NCBI GenBank assembly: GCA_015698045.1 | Contig: BLAL01000080.1 | Location: 64,501 to 128,500, forward strand | DNA length: 64,000 bases | Reading direction: 5' to 3' | Source: Rhizophagus clarus | Taxonomy: Eukaryota; Glomeromycota; Glomeromycetes; Glomerales; Glomeraceae | In this document: positions 11,301-23,009 of the stretch, one piece after another | How positions within the stretch are numbered: position 1 is the stretch's first letter | Layout: every line of letters starts with the position of its first letter | Translations under genes and position numbers: made by a program | Notes under the pieces: generated by a model | Told to the model about the DNA's origin: nothing | Database searches by the model: none | What the model saw: only the letters and a program-made list of their open reading frames with translations

Positions 11301-11849
11301 ATAAACATTTCAAAAATAGTTTATGCTGATTTATATATCAAATCTTTCTATTATCAATTTTCTCATAATTCATAATTACTATTATTGTTTGGTTTTATTT
11401 TATTTTTCCATTTTCAATAATTGATTTATTTTTAATATTTAATATGTATGATATATAATATGTATACTATTATTTTATAATATATACTGCAATTTATGAT
11501 ATATTTATTATTATTATATTATTATTATATTGTTCATATTATTATATTAAAATCATATTTATTTCGTCATGTTACTTATAAATGGCTATAAAATAACCAG
11601 AGCTCTAAAAAAGCGATTAATAGGATAGAAACGATATTAGCAAGTTAATTTATAAACAACAGAAGTTAAATCACTTAAAATACAAGCAGTTGATTTTAAA
11701 TGATGAAACAAATACCTAAATTTATGTACGTCTTCTGATATTGACTGATACTTCTAAGTAAAAGGGACCTTGATGTTCATCTACATCTAAATTACCATTA
11801 TTATCATCGTTTTATTCTTTATTAGTTCCATCATTTTTATCTGCATTAC

Positions 11850-12640
11850 CATTATTGCTATCATTATTATTATTATCATTACCATTACTTATCATTATTG
11901 TTATCATCGTTATTATTACCGTCGTTATCCTCATCATTATCATTTTTATTAAATTCTGGTTCAATCCACCTTGATGATAACCACCAATTTGCCATGTCTT
12001 GTGTTAATCTGCTTTTTTTATCAATATCATCTAGACGGTAACATTTGCAACTTAACCCAGTTCTGATGCTTACTCTGATCTCATCTGCTCAAAATAAGAT
12101 TCTTTTAACCTAATGATAAATTTATAACTTATTAGCATAAACATTTATGTTTTAAACTTTCGCAACTTTATGTACTCTAGAACAGTGATGTGCATTTTAT
12201 GCTTCCAATGAAATAAAATTCGATTGAAAGCTTCTAATCCAAATGAATTTATTAAGAAATTATGCTTTCAAACCTTCCAAAAGTGCTTCCAAGAGTGCTT
12301 TCAATCTTTCAAGTACATATCACTGCTTTAGAAGACCTCTACTTCTTATTGTGAATCTTAATTACAGAACTTATACTTATCAACCTTTCTGATCTTATGT
12401 TATCATTATGCTCTTCATTTGCCAGAACTTCGTCTTCAATAGATCATTCATCTGAATAGACTTTGCAGTATTTACTGTCTTTTCGCAATCTTTAATAAAT
12501 ACTTCCCTAGTCATATTTTCAGGATGACAATTGTTTAGAATGCTGTCTTATGTGAAGATCATGTGTTGGAGACCTTTGCGTCTTCTTGTCATTTTCTATT
12601 AAAGAGTAAATTAAAATAATTAATAGATTATATACATTGT
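11850..12640 (-). pseudogene. Decayed multi-exon protein fragment with Asn/Asp tail
   Basis: Two separate minus-strand segments have clear protein character. The first (about 12086 down to 11886) reads GLSCKCYRLDDIDKKSRLTQ and then DMANWWLSSRWIEPEF before passing into an Asn/Asp-rich simple-repeat tail. The trinucleotide array at 11790-11960 is the DNA behind that tail. An acceptor-like TTTTGAGCAG precedes it. The second (about 12550-12420) reads HPENMTREVFIKDCEKT and NTAKSIQMNDLLKTKFWQMK. I cannot join them into one continuous frame, and no family is assigned. The MANWWLS-type segment looks like a domain recurring in mobile-element proteins of this genome type, but that is from memory and unverified. 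Confidence 0.4.
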
Positions 12641-12649
12641 CATTTTGTC

Positions 12650-15477
12650 ATTTTAAATAATGAATTTCACACCTGATCTCTCCTTGATGACATATGTTAC
12701 CATTTATTGTGTTCATCTATCTTACCCTCCTTTTTTAATTTCCAAATCTCCACCATGATTTGTGTAGCTGTTTTATTACTTTTAAAAGTTTTGTATTGTA
12801 TATCTCTAATGAAGGAAGTATTGCTACTTTAACGACTAGTAGAAATTTCTTATTTATCGACTTTTTTTATTTACTAAATGTCTTTAACATGTCAAAAAGA
12901 ATCAACAAATTGAGGTTGTTTATAATATGGATTATCTCATCTTATTTAATATAATACTCATTTTTTAATGATTAATATAAAAAAGAAATATTTAATAAAA
13001 TAAAGATATATTTACATGAATAGTTTTTTTGAAATTTTTATCAATTATTGGAGGAAGGGTATACCAATTCTCTCTGGACAGAACTGGTGATAGGCTTCTA
13101 TTTCTTAGTCCTTTACTCGTTCTTTCTTCTGTTAGCATTTCTACACATTTGGTACGATTTGAAATTATGCTTCTTAATTCGCTGACTTCTCTGTTGTTAG
13201 TACCTATTATAAATTAGTATTTAATATAAATCATTTAGTATAAAAAATTTTACGTGCAAGTAAGTAAAGAAACGTGAAAGAAATAATACCGCTCACTGGA
13301 GGTAAAGATGAAGGAATTGTTAAAGATAGATTGGTTAAAGATTCTATAACAATAACATTAAATTGGTATAGTATAAGTAAAATGAAATTTAATTAGCACT
13401 AATATAAAATAATATTACTTTTTGTAATTGATCTCCCTCTAGAGACATTTTGGTAGTTTCGATTATGTTGAGATTGAGAGCGTGATTGATGTCGATGAGA
13501 GGAATGAGAGTGAGATCGAGATTAACATTGATGAGAACAAGAATGATGAGAACGATGAGGGGAGCGAGAGTGATAGTAATGCAATTATTGGGAATGATGA
13601 GAAAGCGAGAGTGATGAGAATGCAATCATTAGGATTCAGAATGATAATAACAAGATTTGGATTAAGATGAGCAAAATTGAGGTTGACGAGTCATTGAGTA
13701 AGATTTTGAGCAACTACAAGATCGATTAATATGAGTTTGATGCTGAGATTAATGAGATTGGAAACAGGAACTAGATTCATTTCATTAAGATCTAATATGA
13801 GAATGAGAGCCAACATGAGAAATAGGAATTAAATTTAAAGGTTTAAATTTTCTCATTATAATATTTGATAATTTGATAATTTAAAGATTAAACAAGAAAC
13901 AAAAGCTTCATATATAACTATTACTTACGTCTTCTGAACTATTTTCATTATTGTCTGATTAAAATAAACGATAGATTAAATTAATAAGACTCTAAATTAT
14001 ATCGCTATCAATATTAATTAAAATAAATCAATAAATTAAATAAACATGATATTATATCACTTTCAATTAATTAAAATGTATCAATAATCAATTATTTAAA
14101 ATAATCAGTAAACTACATTAATTAAATTAAGATAAATCAATCAATATTTAAATATATCAGTAAACTAGATATTATATTGCTATCAATTAATTAAAATATA
14201 TTATTAAACTAAATATTATAGCATTATCAATTAATAGAATATATCAATAAATTAATTAAAATATATCAGTAAACAATTAATAATTAAAAATATCAATAAA
14301 TTAATTAAAATATATCAATAAAGTATATCAATAAATTAATTAAAATATATTAATAAACTAAATATTATATCATTATCATAAATAACATGTCCAAATTAGT
14401 AATAACACATTAGAAGCTTGATAAAGTTATACTTACGGAAGCTGGTTTTTCTGACAGGAAATATAATTGGCGAAAAGAAATATGCTTACTTTGTTAAGCC
14501 GACGAAAATAAGGCGAAAAATAAGGCAAAAAATATCGTCAACCATTAACGAAAAAAATGAAAGGCAACAAAGAAAATTTGTTGCATCGTACTAAAACGTG
14601 GAGAAAAAAGAAAGAAAGCGTGGTAAACGTACGCAAATGTACCATACTCACGAGCAAATTTATAGTAAACGTAAACAAATTGGAAATCACCGATTTGTAG
14701 AACGTGCATGGTAAACGCAAACAAACTTTATAGCTCCTGCCAATCACGTCGGGTGACATTTATGCACTATCTAGTCACGTGGTATTAACAAACTGTACGT
14801 CTGTGCCAACTGCCAAGGGCAAAAGAAGAATTAAAGATTTATTAAAACAATTCTATTAATTAACAAGTAATTTTAACCATGACTGATTGTTAGAATAAAC
14901 GTATATATGCTATAACTCAACGTATTATTGTAAGCGACTCAATAAAAGATAAAATAATAAATATTTGATATCTCGTTAACAGCTTTAAATGATACTGATG
15001 TACTAGAAATTGACGAAAATATATAAAAAAAAAATGAAATATAGTTTTTCCTAATTTTTGATATATTCGAAAGAATAGGCCAAGTGTTAAATTTTGATGT
15101 TGTTGCAGTTGCGAACAACTAAGACACTTTTTTTATAACTCTCACATTTTGATCTGTGAATAGGAAATTGCTACATCTCTACTTAAATTATTTGGATCTT
15201 TCGAATTCGTGATGATATATGAGATTTATTAGTAAGTCGATTGACATGTTTCAAGAATCAGATTAATTGAATTTGAAAAAAGTTTCTAGTATAATTATAC
15301 CCCTTAATACCAAATTTAATTAGAGAATTAGCAAAAATAAAATTATATTTTAAAATACATTGGTCTTGACATCATTGTCATGTGTTATTATCAAAATAGC
15401 TTAATTACCAAGCTGTGCCTTGACAAAAATGGACCAAGAATCGGGATTGCCGAACCAATTAGATTGATTTGCAATTC

Positions 15478-15480
<3 letters not shown>
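12650..15480. other. Gene-poor AT-rich stretch with degenerate simple repeats
   Basis: No supported gene. 13450-13830 is a degenerate GATGAG/GAGAGTGAG purine array that gives short Asp/Glu/Ser-rich frames on the plus strand. 13960-14370 is built from diverged copies of a TAAATTAATTAAAATATATCA-like unit. 14440-14830 is slightly less AT-rich, with CGAAAA and CGTAAACG words but no convincing ORF. 15000-15480 leads into the transposase and ends in poly(A). Confidence 0.5.

Positions 15481-15523
<43 letters not shown>
15481..15523 (+). repeat. 43-nt poly(A) run ending in the transposase ATG
   Basis: There are 43 consecutive A residues, the last being the A of the ATG at 15523. If translation began at the upstream in-frame ATG (15469), the protein would carry a 14-lysine run. 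The start at 15523 is preferred because the conserved protein begins there. Confidence 0.95.
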
Positions 15524-15525
<2 letters not shown>

Positions 15526-18500
15526 TCGGAATCTCTAGATACAAGAACCAGAACCAAAGTGCATTGTTTCTGTAAAGAATGTAATGGTAAATTGGTTGAT
15601 CCAAGGACTAAACTGAAACATGAGTTAAAATATAAATTAAAATCTAATGCGAATAATAATTTTGGTAACAATTATCAAGAAGGTTCTTCAAATGTTATAT
15701 CATCTGATGCTGTTGATGAAGATGTAATGGAATGCGACCCAATACAAGGGATAAATGATACATCACCTGATATAACTGAACAATTATCCGAAGATATTGA
15801 ACAATTGTCCGAAGATATTGAACCATTGTCCGAAGATATTGAACCATTATTCACAAGAAACTATTTCTTTTTAACAAAGAAGACACCTATACATGAATCG
15901 GCAAAACATCGAACGATAAAGAAAGGAAAAATATCCGATCTTGTTCTTGAAAATTTATTATTGGATAATGTAAGAAACGAGAATGATCAAGATGGGGATT
16001 CTGAAGATGATGACGATAAAAATGGAGATACTGAAGATAGCGATTCTAATTATTCCGATGATTATGAAGATGATGACGATGAGGAAGTCAATTTTGCATC
16101 AACAGATTTCGATGACGGCGAACCAATTCTTCCTAACATTAACATTAATGATAATTATACTTGGACTATTTTGTGGATATTACAATATCAACAACGATTT
16201 AAACTTTCCAATGTAGCTATAGATTCTTTGTTCAAGTTCTTAAGATTTTTTCTTTTGATAATAGATGAAAATAAATTTTCATCTTTTCCTTCCTCTTTAT
16301 ATATGGCTAAAAAGGTGTTGGGGATATCCACAACAATAATTAAATATGCAGCCTGTGACAGATGTCACAAATTGTATGATATAAAAGAATTATTAGACAA
16401 TACTGAAATACCAACTTGCAGTTTTGTAAACTATCCAAATCACAGAATAGAACGATTTCGACAACAATGCAATAACCCTCTATTAACGAAAATAGATAGT
16501 AATAATAGTAGTAATAATCCCATTTTCCGTCCGATAATGACATTCCCGTTAATAAATATTAAGCAACAATTGACCCTTTTTTTTAATCGCAAAAATTTTG
16601 AAATGTCATGTCGGAAGTGGTCAGAAAGGAAAAACGGAACTGAAGCTTTATTCGATATCTATGATGGTAGGGTCTGGAAAAGTTTTACAGATGATGATGG
16701 TGCGCTGTTTTTTACAAAAGAATTTGCCGATACTCATATCAGATTAATGTTAAATATGGATTGGTTCCAGCCATTCGTAAATTCACAATATTCTGTTGGT
16801 GTGATTTATGCCGTTTTTTGTAATTTGCCGCGTAATGAACGCTTCAAGCCACACAATATTCTCACACTAGCAGTAATGCCTGGTCCGAAAGAACCAAGCC
16901 AACATGAAATTAACAATTATTTGTATCCGATCGTTAACCAGTTAAATCGTTTGTGGAATGGCTATTTTATAAAAACAAACGAACACAACAACGGTCGATT
17001 TGTCCGTGGTGCAATCATTGGCTGTTCTAGTGACGTCCCTGCGTCTCGGAAATTATGTGGTTTCATCTCGGCTCGTATTGCATGCTACCGATGTTACAAA
17101 TCGGCAAATTTTATAAACAATCAACCAAATTTTGGGAGGTTTGCAGATTTAGACGACTGGTTTGTTGAGCGAGATATTAATGAAATAAGAGAAAAAGCAA
17201 GTGAGTGGAAACAATGTGCAACTGAAGAAGCACGAAGAGCTCATGTCTCTGAACATCATGTTCGCTGGTCGGAGATATACCGCTTGCTTTATTTTAATCC
17301 TGTTCGCTTTTGCGTGGTTGATCCTATGCATTCCCTTTTTCTCAGTGTTGCGAAATGGATCGTAACAAAACTCTGGATAGGCGAAGGTATATTAAATAAC
17401 GAAAAGCTCAAAATTATGCAAGAGAGAGCTGACATGATAAAGTTCCCAAGTGACCTTGGATGCCGCCCTGTCAGAATAGCTACCGGTGAAGGATTCTCAA
17501 GTTTCACGGCGGACATGTGGAAAACCTTCATGTTAATTTTTGCAATACCTATCACATGGAGTTTCCTTGGATACATCGACCGAAAAATTCTTGCATATTT
17601 CGTGCGCGCTTGCAAGATTTTAACAAACTGAGAGCTACAAAAAAATATGTTAAATGAAGCGTTTACAAGACTGATAGAGATGAACAAATTAATTGAACAA
17701 AAATATGGTCAAGAAAAAATAAGTCCTAATCTGCATCTCTGTCTCCATATCTGTGAATGCGCATTAGACTATGGTCCTTTGTCCTCATTCTGGTGTTATA
17801 GCTTTGAACGGATGAACGGAATTTTAGGTACGTGATTTAATTTTTCCGATTTGAAAATCGCAATGTTATTAATTATTTTTAAAAATTGTAGGTTCTTATA
17901 ATAATAGCAGACGTAATATTGAACCTGAACTACTAAGAATTATGTCCGAAAATACAATCCTTCAATACTTCCTCTCAAATTGTGATAACGATCACTTATT
18001 TTCCTCCTTGGAGATAATAGAACCAAGAAAATCTGTTGGCAGCTTGGCTGCACTTGATGATTTTGCGAGCGATGAGTATCAAAATTTTATAAGACTATCT
18101 CTTATTGAGGAAGATTCGGCTTACGGAACAGAATGTTTTCCTGGGTTGCTAATAAAACCGCGCAAAGAAACTACCCTTCCAAACCAAATTTTGGACCTAC
18201 TGGTAGAATTTTATAATAGTTTGTATAATGATTATTGTTTCATCTCCATCTACTCTATAATAGGTTCAAATAACAGTACTGTCGTAAACCCTAAAATTAT
18301 ACAATATAGGAGAATAAGAATTGGGGCGGACATATATGGTTCTGTTCAGGCTGCTCATCACAAAAAATCCTCATATATATTAGCTCGATTTGTACATTAT
18401 GATGGATCGATCGATGTTTATTCCGGTCAAGTACAATTTTATTTTGAGCATACTATTCATTTAAATAGTTCACGATCATTAACCCATTCATTAGCGTTAG

Positions 18501-18739
18501 TCAAATGGTACAAACTGGTTCAAAATCATAGTACAAGATATTATTGCCAAGTAGATAACGACATAAAATCATGTAATATGGAATTATGGACAAATGAGTT
18601 TTATGATATGAGAAGAGACAGTATTATACCCATACATCATATAATAGGAAAATTCATTAAATGTAATTTTGATACTGGGACGAGAAAAACAAAAGAATAT
18701 ATGGCTGTGATTCCTTTAAATAAAAAAATTTCGTTTTAA
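15523..18739 (+). pseudogene. Plavaka-type (CACTA/CMC superfamily) transposase, one in-frame TGA
   Basis: Exon 1 is 15523-17827, the intron 17828-17891 (64 nt, GTACGT...TTGTAG), and exon 2 is 17892-18739. Across the junction the sequence reads FERMNGILG|SYNNSRRN, a hallmark Plavaka/CACTA block, so the splice is well supported. The N-terminus has CFCKECNGKLVDPRT, a zinc-knuckle block typical of these transposases, followed by an acidic low-complexity region. The catalytic core contains LTLAVMPGPKEPS and, later, VVDPMHSLFLSVAK with the conserved D-x-MH. A TGA at 17629-17631 interrupts exon 1, and the same frame continues directly (ELQKNMLNEAF). The codon is one C-to-T step from CGA. With that lesion it is probably non-functional unless read through. 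The terminal inverted repeats were not identified. Confidence 0.85.
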
Positions 18740-20517
18740 AAACTTTATATAATATAAAATGAATTATATGTAAAATCGGAATGGCGAATTCAATTATAGC
18801 ATTTGTATTTGATTAAATTATAACAATCATTTTTTTTGGCACAAGAATAACGATAAAGGTTACATATACCGTAATTAATTCTAACCGCGTGAAAAATCAG
18901 ATAATTCAGATAACAAGAGATCTTATTTTGAGCCGGCAAAGTTGTATTGCAAATCGGTCTTTATTATGGCATTACGATACAAGCACCATACTTTGTGATT
19001 AATAACTCTAATCATGTAATAATTTTTAGATATCAAAGGTTTATTTTATTTTAATTAAATATCACATAAAGTATAAAACAATTATTCTGGCTATATAAAT
19101 ACATTTAAGGCCGGCAAAGCTGTATTGCAAATCGGCCCTTCTTATTTGAAAAGGGTAACAATTACATTAAATTAATACGGCACTTATTCAAAAATGTTTA
19201 AAAATGTTGCAACTTAATTCTCCAATAATCATCATTGTTATAATCAAGTTACTTACGACTTAAGCCTACTTTGATTATAAATAAAACGGCACTTTGCACA
19301 GACAGAGCTCATGATATATGAGTTATCCCATCATGCCTATTTTACCCCTTGATAAAGGATTTTTGTTGCATGTACTTTCCTAATCAATGATAATCAAAGT
19401 TACTTACGACTTAAGTCTACTTTGATTATAAATAAAACGGCACTTCGCACAGACAGAGCTCATGATATATGAGTTATCCCATCATGCCTATTTTAACTAT
19501 GATTAAAGAATTTACATTATTATTGTAAATATTTTACTCATAAGTCATAATAATATCTATTTAGAATTTGACGAATAATGCGACAGAGGAGGCGGAATTA
19601 TCATAACCAAAATTCGAAGCGAGAGGTCTATGTATAGTAAATAGATCATCAACTTTGGTACCAGAGTTATTTACAAACTTTAGGTGGCCACCTAGCCCAC
19701 CTTTCCTATAACACACTATGCACGACGGCAAACGGTATAGGAGGCAGACTCTTCTTTCAGAAAGAAAGTTTTTTTTTTGAAAAAAAAAAAAATAGTACAA
19801 TTAAATAGCGTTTAATTAAATGTGATTAATTAACTTTTTAGGAATAGGCCTTATCAATGCGATCTCATCAGTTTCGATTATCACTGTTCAACCTTATGAA
19901 TACTTCAGTTATTGTTTGTGAAATCGAACCAACTGGGAATTCAATGTACAAAACAAGTAGAATATTTAGAATAGTATCTTATATTTATTAGTATAATAAA
20001 TAATTTCAAAAATCCTATGATGTAAAATTACGAAATATTACAATTTAAATATCGGCAAAGGCTATTTTAAATAGAGTAAAATCTTTATTCGACCTGTGTC
20101 AAAAGTGGTAAAGTTTACACTAAATATAATATCTCCAGTTTAAATATCGGCATTTAATTAAAAAAAAGGTAAAAATCGGCCGCTAAAATCGGCATTTCTG
20201 GATGAAAAATCGGAAGTTAATAAAAATCGGCAAAAAATTAGTAAAATAATCGGCAAAGCCTTATTAAAGTCGGCAAGGGAATTTTAAATAAGATAAAATC
20301 CTTTATTCGAACTATATGAAAAGGGTAAAGCATATAATAAATATAATATCTCCGGTTTAAATATCGGCATTTATTTAAAAAAAGGTAAAAATCGGCCACT
20401 AAAATCGGCATTTATGACTGAAAAATCGGAATTTAACAAAAATCGGCAAAAATAGATATGGCTATACTAAAATAAGCAAAATTTGGCATATTCTATATTG
20501 AAGTCGGCAAGGCTATT
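18740..20517. repeat. ATCGGCA-rich subterminal-type repeat region between two transposase genes
   Basis: The words ATCGGCA, CCGGCAAAG and AATCGG occur about fifteen times between 18930 and 20510. GCCGGCAAAG(T/C)TGTATTGCAAATCGG appears twice (about 18931 and 19107). CACTA-type transposons carry subterminal arrays of short motifs bound by their own proteins, so these may be Plavaka element ends. The ORF at 19561-19800 (minus) has no recognisable features and is not counted as a gene. Confidence 0.55.
19240..19505. repeat. 150-bp direct repeat, two copies, each with a hairpin
   Basis: Copies at 19240 and 19390 agree over about 110 bp. Each begins ATAATCAA(A)GTTACTTACGA and contains its reverse complement (ACTTTGATTAT) 20-30 nt further on, so each can fold into an 11-bp stem. 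They continue with AACGGCACTT, CAGACAGAGCTCATGATATA and GAGTTATCCCATCATGCC. Confidence 0.85.
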
Positions 20518-20555
20518 TTAAATAGAGCAAAATCCGATTTTTTTCATTCGACCTG
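20050..20555. repeat. Tandem repeat of about 215-235 bp, 2.3 copies
   Basis: Copies start near 20050, 20265 and 20498. Each opens with CGGCAA(A)GG, then TATTTTAAATAGAG(T/C)AAAATC, TTTATTCGA, ATATAATATCTCC and several TCGGCATT words. The third, partial copy runs into the 3' end of the truncated transposase frame at 20518-21228 and supplies its last codons, marking a junction near 20555. Confidence 0.75.
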
Positions 20556-21228
20556 TGAGAGGAAGACATTTTCTCCATTCTCGAAATCTTCGAATATTCT
20601 TCACTACATGGCTTGGATTGAATTTGGAATTATGAAGAACGTCAACAAGATCTTCATAAGCACTTGTAGAGATATTATGCTTTTGTAACCAGCAAAAAAG
20701 TGAAGCAGTCGTAAAATTTTCAAAATATGGAGCGAATTCTCCATCACCATTATAGGATGGCATTTTATTTTTATCAAGTGCTTCATCGACAATTTGACGA
20801 TGATCATCACCTCCTGTTTCTGCTTCTTCCTCTTCCTCTTCTCCTCCTTCTTCTGTCTCTTCCTCTTCTTCCTCTTCTCCTCCTTCTTCTGTCTCTTCCT
20901 CTTCTTCCTCTTCACCTCCTTCTTCTGTCCCTTCTTCTTCCTCTTCCTCTTCATTATATAAATTATTGAATGCATATTGTGAGATTATAACATCATTATC
21001 GTATTCATATTGTGAAATCATATCATCATCTTTATGATCATATTGAATCTCCATGTCATCATTATTTTTCGGTAAAGGCGGTGATATTTGCATGTTGGTC
21101 CGGTAAGAGTGACTAAAGGCAGTGGTGTATGAGGGTGCAAGCGTTGCAGTTCTATTAGTAAAACGATTTCAGATTCGATATCGTTGTTCTGATTCTTCAG
21201 TAGTGTTGTAAATATATCGTTTTCTCAT
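20518..21228 (-). pseudogene. N-terminal fragment of a second Plavaka-type transposase
   Basis: A minus-strand frame starts at ATG 21226-21228 (MRKRYIYNTTEESEQRYRI), meets one TGA at 21169-21171, and continues from NRFTNRTATLAPSY to about 20560. It contains an Asp-rich stretch, a Glu-rich tandem repeat, and the block EFAPYFENFTTASLFCWLQ, HNISTSAYEDLVDVLH, VVKNIRRFREWRKCLPL. I read that block as the N-terminal region of Plavaka transposases, matching the position of YTWTILWILQYQQRF in the gene at 15.5 kb. After LPL the frame enters a repeat and stops, so the catalytic core is missing. Alternatively only the ATG at 21093 is used. The fragment faces the first transposase across the ATCGGCA repeats. 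Confidence 0.65.
20818..20955 (-). repeat. In-frame minisatellite encoding EEEEEE-T-EEGG repeats
   Basis: A unit of about 36 bp (CTCCTCCTTCTTCTGTCTCT on the plus strand plus CTTC runs) is repeated three to four times. It encodes Glu-rich repeats of the GGEEEEEEETEE type within the transposase fragment. Confidence 0.8.
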
Positions 21229-21685
21229 GGTTAATTAGACTTTTATAATACGATAAGAAATTTGGTTATAAATGATAGAACCGAAGAAAATAAGTCTGAT
21301 TATATATAATTTTTTGTACATTATAACGGGGAGATAAATTCAAAATACAGTGCACAACACACGCGTTTAATGCATAGGTTCACAAATTCATTTTCAAATT
21401 AGAGTTTTGAGTATCAGCTTATATTGGATGAAACGATTCAGATAGTTTGTCTGAAATGGAAAGCCCGATAAATTAAAAAAAAAATTTTAATGCATAATGT
21501 TATAATAAAACTCAAGAATTTTATTTAAATTTATTGCTTAAAGTAGTTATTTAGGTACGATAAACATTTATTAATATTATTGCTTGTTTATTAATCGGAT
21601 TACATTCATTTATAACTGAAAATAAGAAAATTAGAATATATTAACTATAAGCAAAAATTGAAGAATAAATAATAAATATGTACCA
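21229..21685. other. Intergenic, nothing recognised
   Basis: AT-rich sequence between two minus-strand pseudogenes. No ORF, repeat or RNA gene could be supported. Confidence 0.4.
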
Positions 21686-22965
21686 TCAAATTATTAGCGA
21701 TGTCAAGACCGCTTCGCGACGGAATATATATATCCTAGTGATGTGATCTAATTTCTTGACCGCTTCAAGGTCCTTAGATTTCCAATGGATCTTGAAGCTT
21801 TCACGCGTAAATTCTATTAATTTTTCTAGCGAATTAATTTTTTTTAATTCGTTTACATCAACGACGGCAAGTTGACGTCGTAGTATTTTCTTAACGACTA
21901 CTTCCTCTGAGATATATTCATTGACCTCATGGTCAGAGAACTCCCTAGAATAGTAAGAAATATAAACTCGAATAATAATAATGTTATATTATTAAACTAA
22001 TAACGAAATAGTTATTACCTATTTGTTCCTTGCATATCTTTTACAAGCAATATGATTGCTTCGTTGAATTTGTTGCGGTAATCGGTGAACTTTTTACTGG
22101 CATCTTGCACCAGTTTTTCGGCCTCTTTTTTGAATGATGCAAGGTTGAATATTTTATAAACGAGTTGTTGTAGGGCGGAACGCGGAGGGTGTCGACTTCT
22201 TAAAAATAAACATTTTAATTCTTCGTCGAAAAGCCTATAATTGTCCTATTAATATATAATAATATAACGTTATTAATTGTTTCCTTATCTGAAATGGCAC
22301 TATTAGCCAATCATAAATTTTTCCATATGATATTACGTTATTGGTATTATCATAAGATGCAGGCTTTGAAACTCCAATATCTTGCGATTTCGCAGTAAGC
22401 ATTTGGTTGGCTAAATTTAATATTTCTGGATTAGCGATTAACCAATTACAAATTTGTAGTTGGTTGGTCATCTCCTCAAATTGAGGAGGAATATCTTATA
22501 TTACATTATAAGTAAAAAAAAAATCAGTATTCATTTATTGTACAGTAAACAGTAAAAGAGTAAAATTAATATATAAAAAAAAGGTTTACCATCTTGATCA
22601 CTTTCACTTTATTCGTTTCTTTCTCTTTCTTCTTTCTCTCTTTCCATCCTATCTCTTTCTCTTCTCTCTTTTTCTCTTCTTTCCTTTTCTCTTTTGTCTC
22701 TTTCTCTACCTTCTCTTTCTAATTCATTTTCTCTTCTTTCCGTTTCTCTTTCGTCTCTTTCTCTACCTTCTCTTTCTAATTCATTTTCTCTTCTTTCCTT
22801 TTCTCTTCTTTCACTCTCCCTCCTCTCTATTTCTCTCTCTTCTTTTTGGAGGGCGTTTTCACAAACTCTATCACGAGAAACTATTATGATAATATTAATA
22901 CGTGACACTTCTTACATAAATAAAAACCAAGATATACCTTTTATTTGTTTGTTACGTTTGTTCAT
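21686..22965 (-). pseudogene. Decayed multi-exon gene with Arg/Glu-rich N-terminus, function unknown
   Basis: Splicing was reconstructed by hand. Exon 1 (22938-22965) reads MNKRNKQIK, and intron 22881-22937 follows. Exon 2 (22590-22880) is a long ERRE/EREGRERDE repeat. Exon 3 is about 22301-22501. Exon 4 (22019-22250) reads DNYRLFDEELKCLFLRSR then HPPRSALQQLVYKIF. Exon 5 (21686-21944) reads EFSDHEVNEYISEEVVVKK and ends ...VLTSLII. The reading frame is kept across all junctions, which strongly supports a real gene. Two defects are visible: a TAA at 22609-22611 at the end of exon 2, and an exon 3 donor that reads CAG|ATAAGG where CAG|GTAAGG would be expected. The product would be charged and helical, with no motif I know. 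Some introns could instead be mis-modelled. Confidence 0.5.
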
Positions 22966-23009
22966 TTTTTTTAACGTTATGAACTTGTTAAGATGATTGT
23001 AGGATATTA

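Noticed and set aside
13389..13670. Asp/Glu-rich plus and Ile/Leu-rich minus ORFs
   Set aside because: They are translations of a degenerate GATGAG simple repeat.
16340..17687. Minus-strand ORFs opposite the transposase
   Set aside because: Shadows of the strongly supported plus-strand Plavaka frame.
22694..22996. Ser/Leu-rich plus-strand ORF
   Set aside because: Shadow of the Arg/Glu-rich minus-strand exon, which has consistent splicing on both sides.
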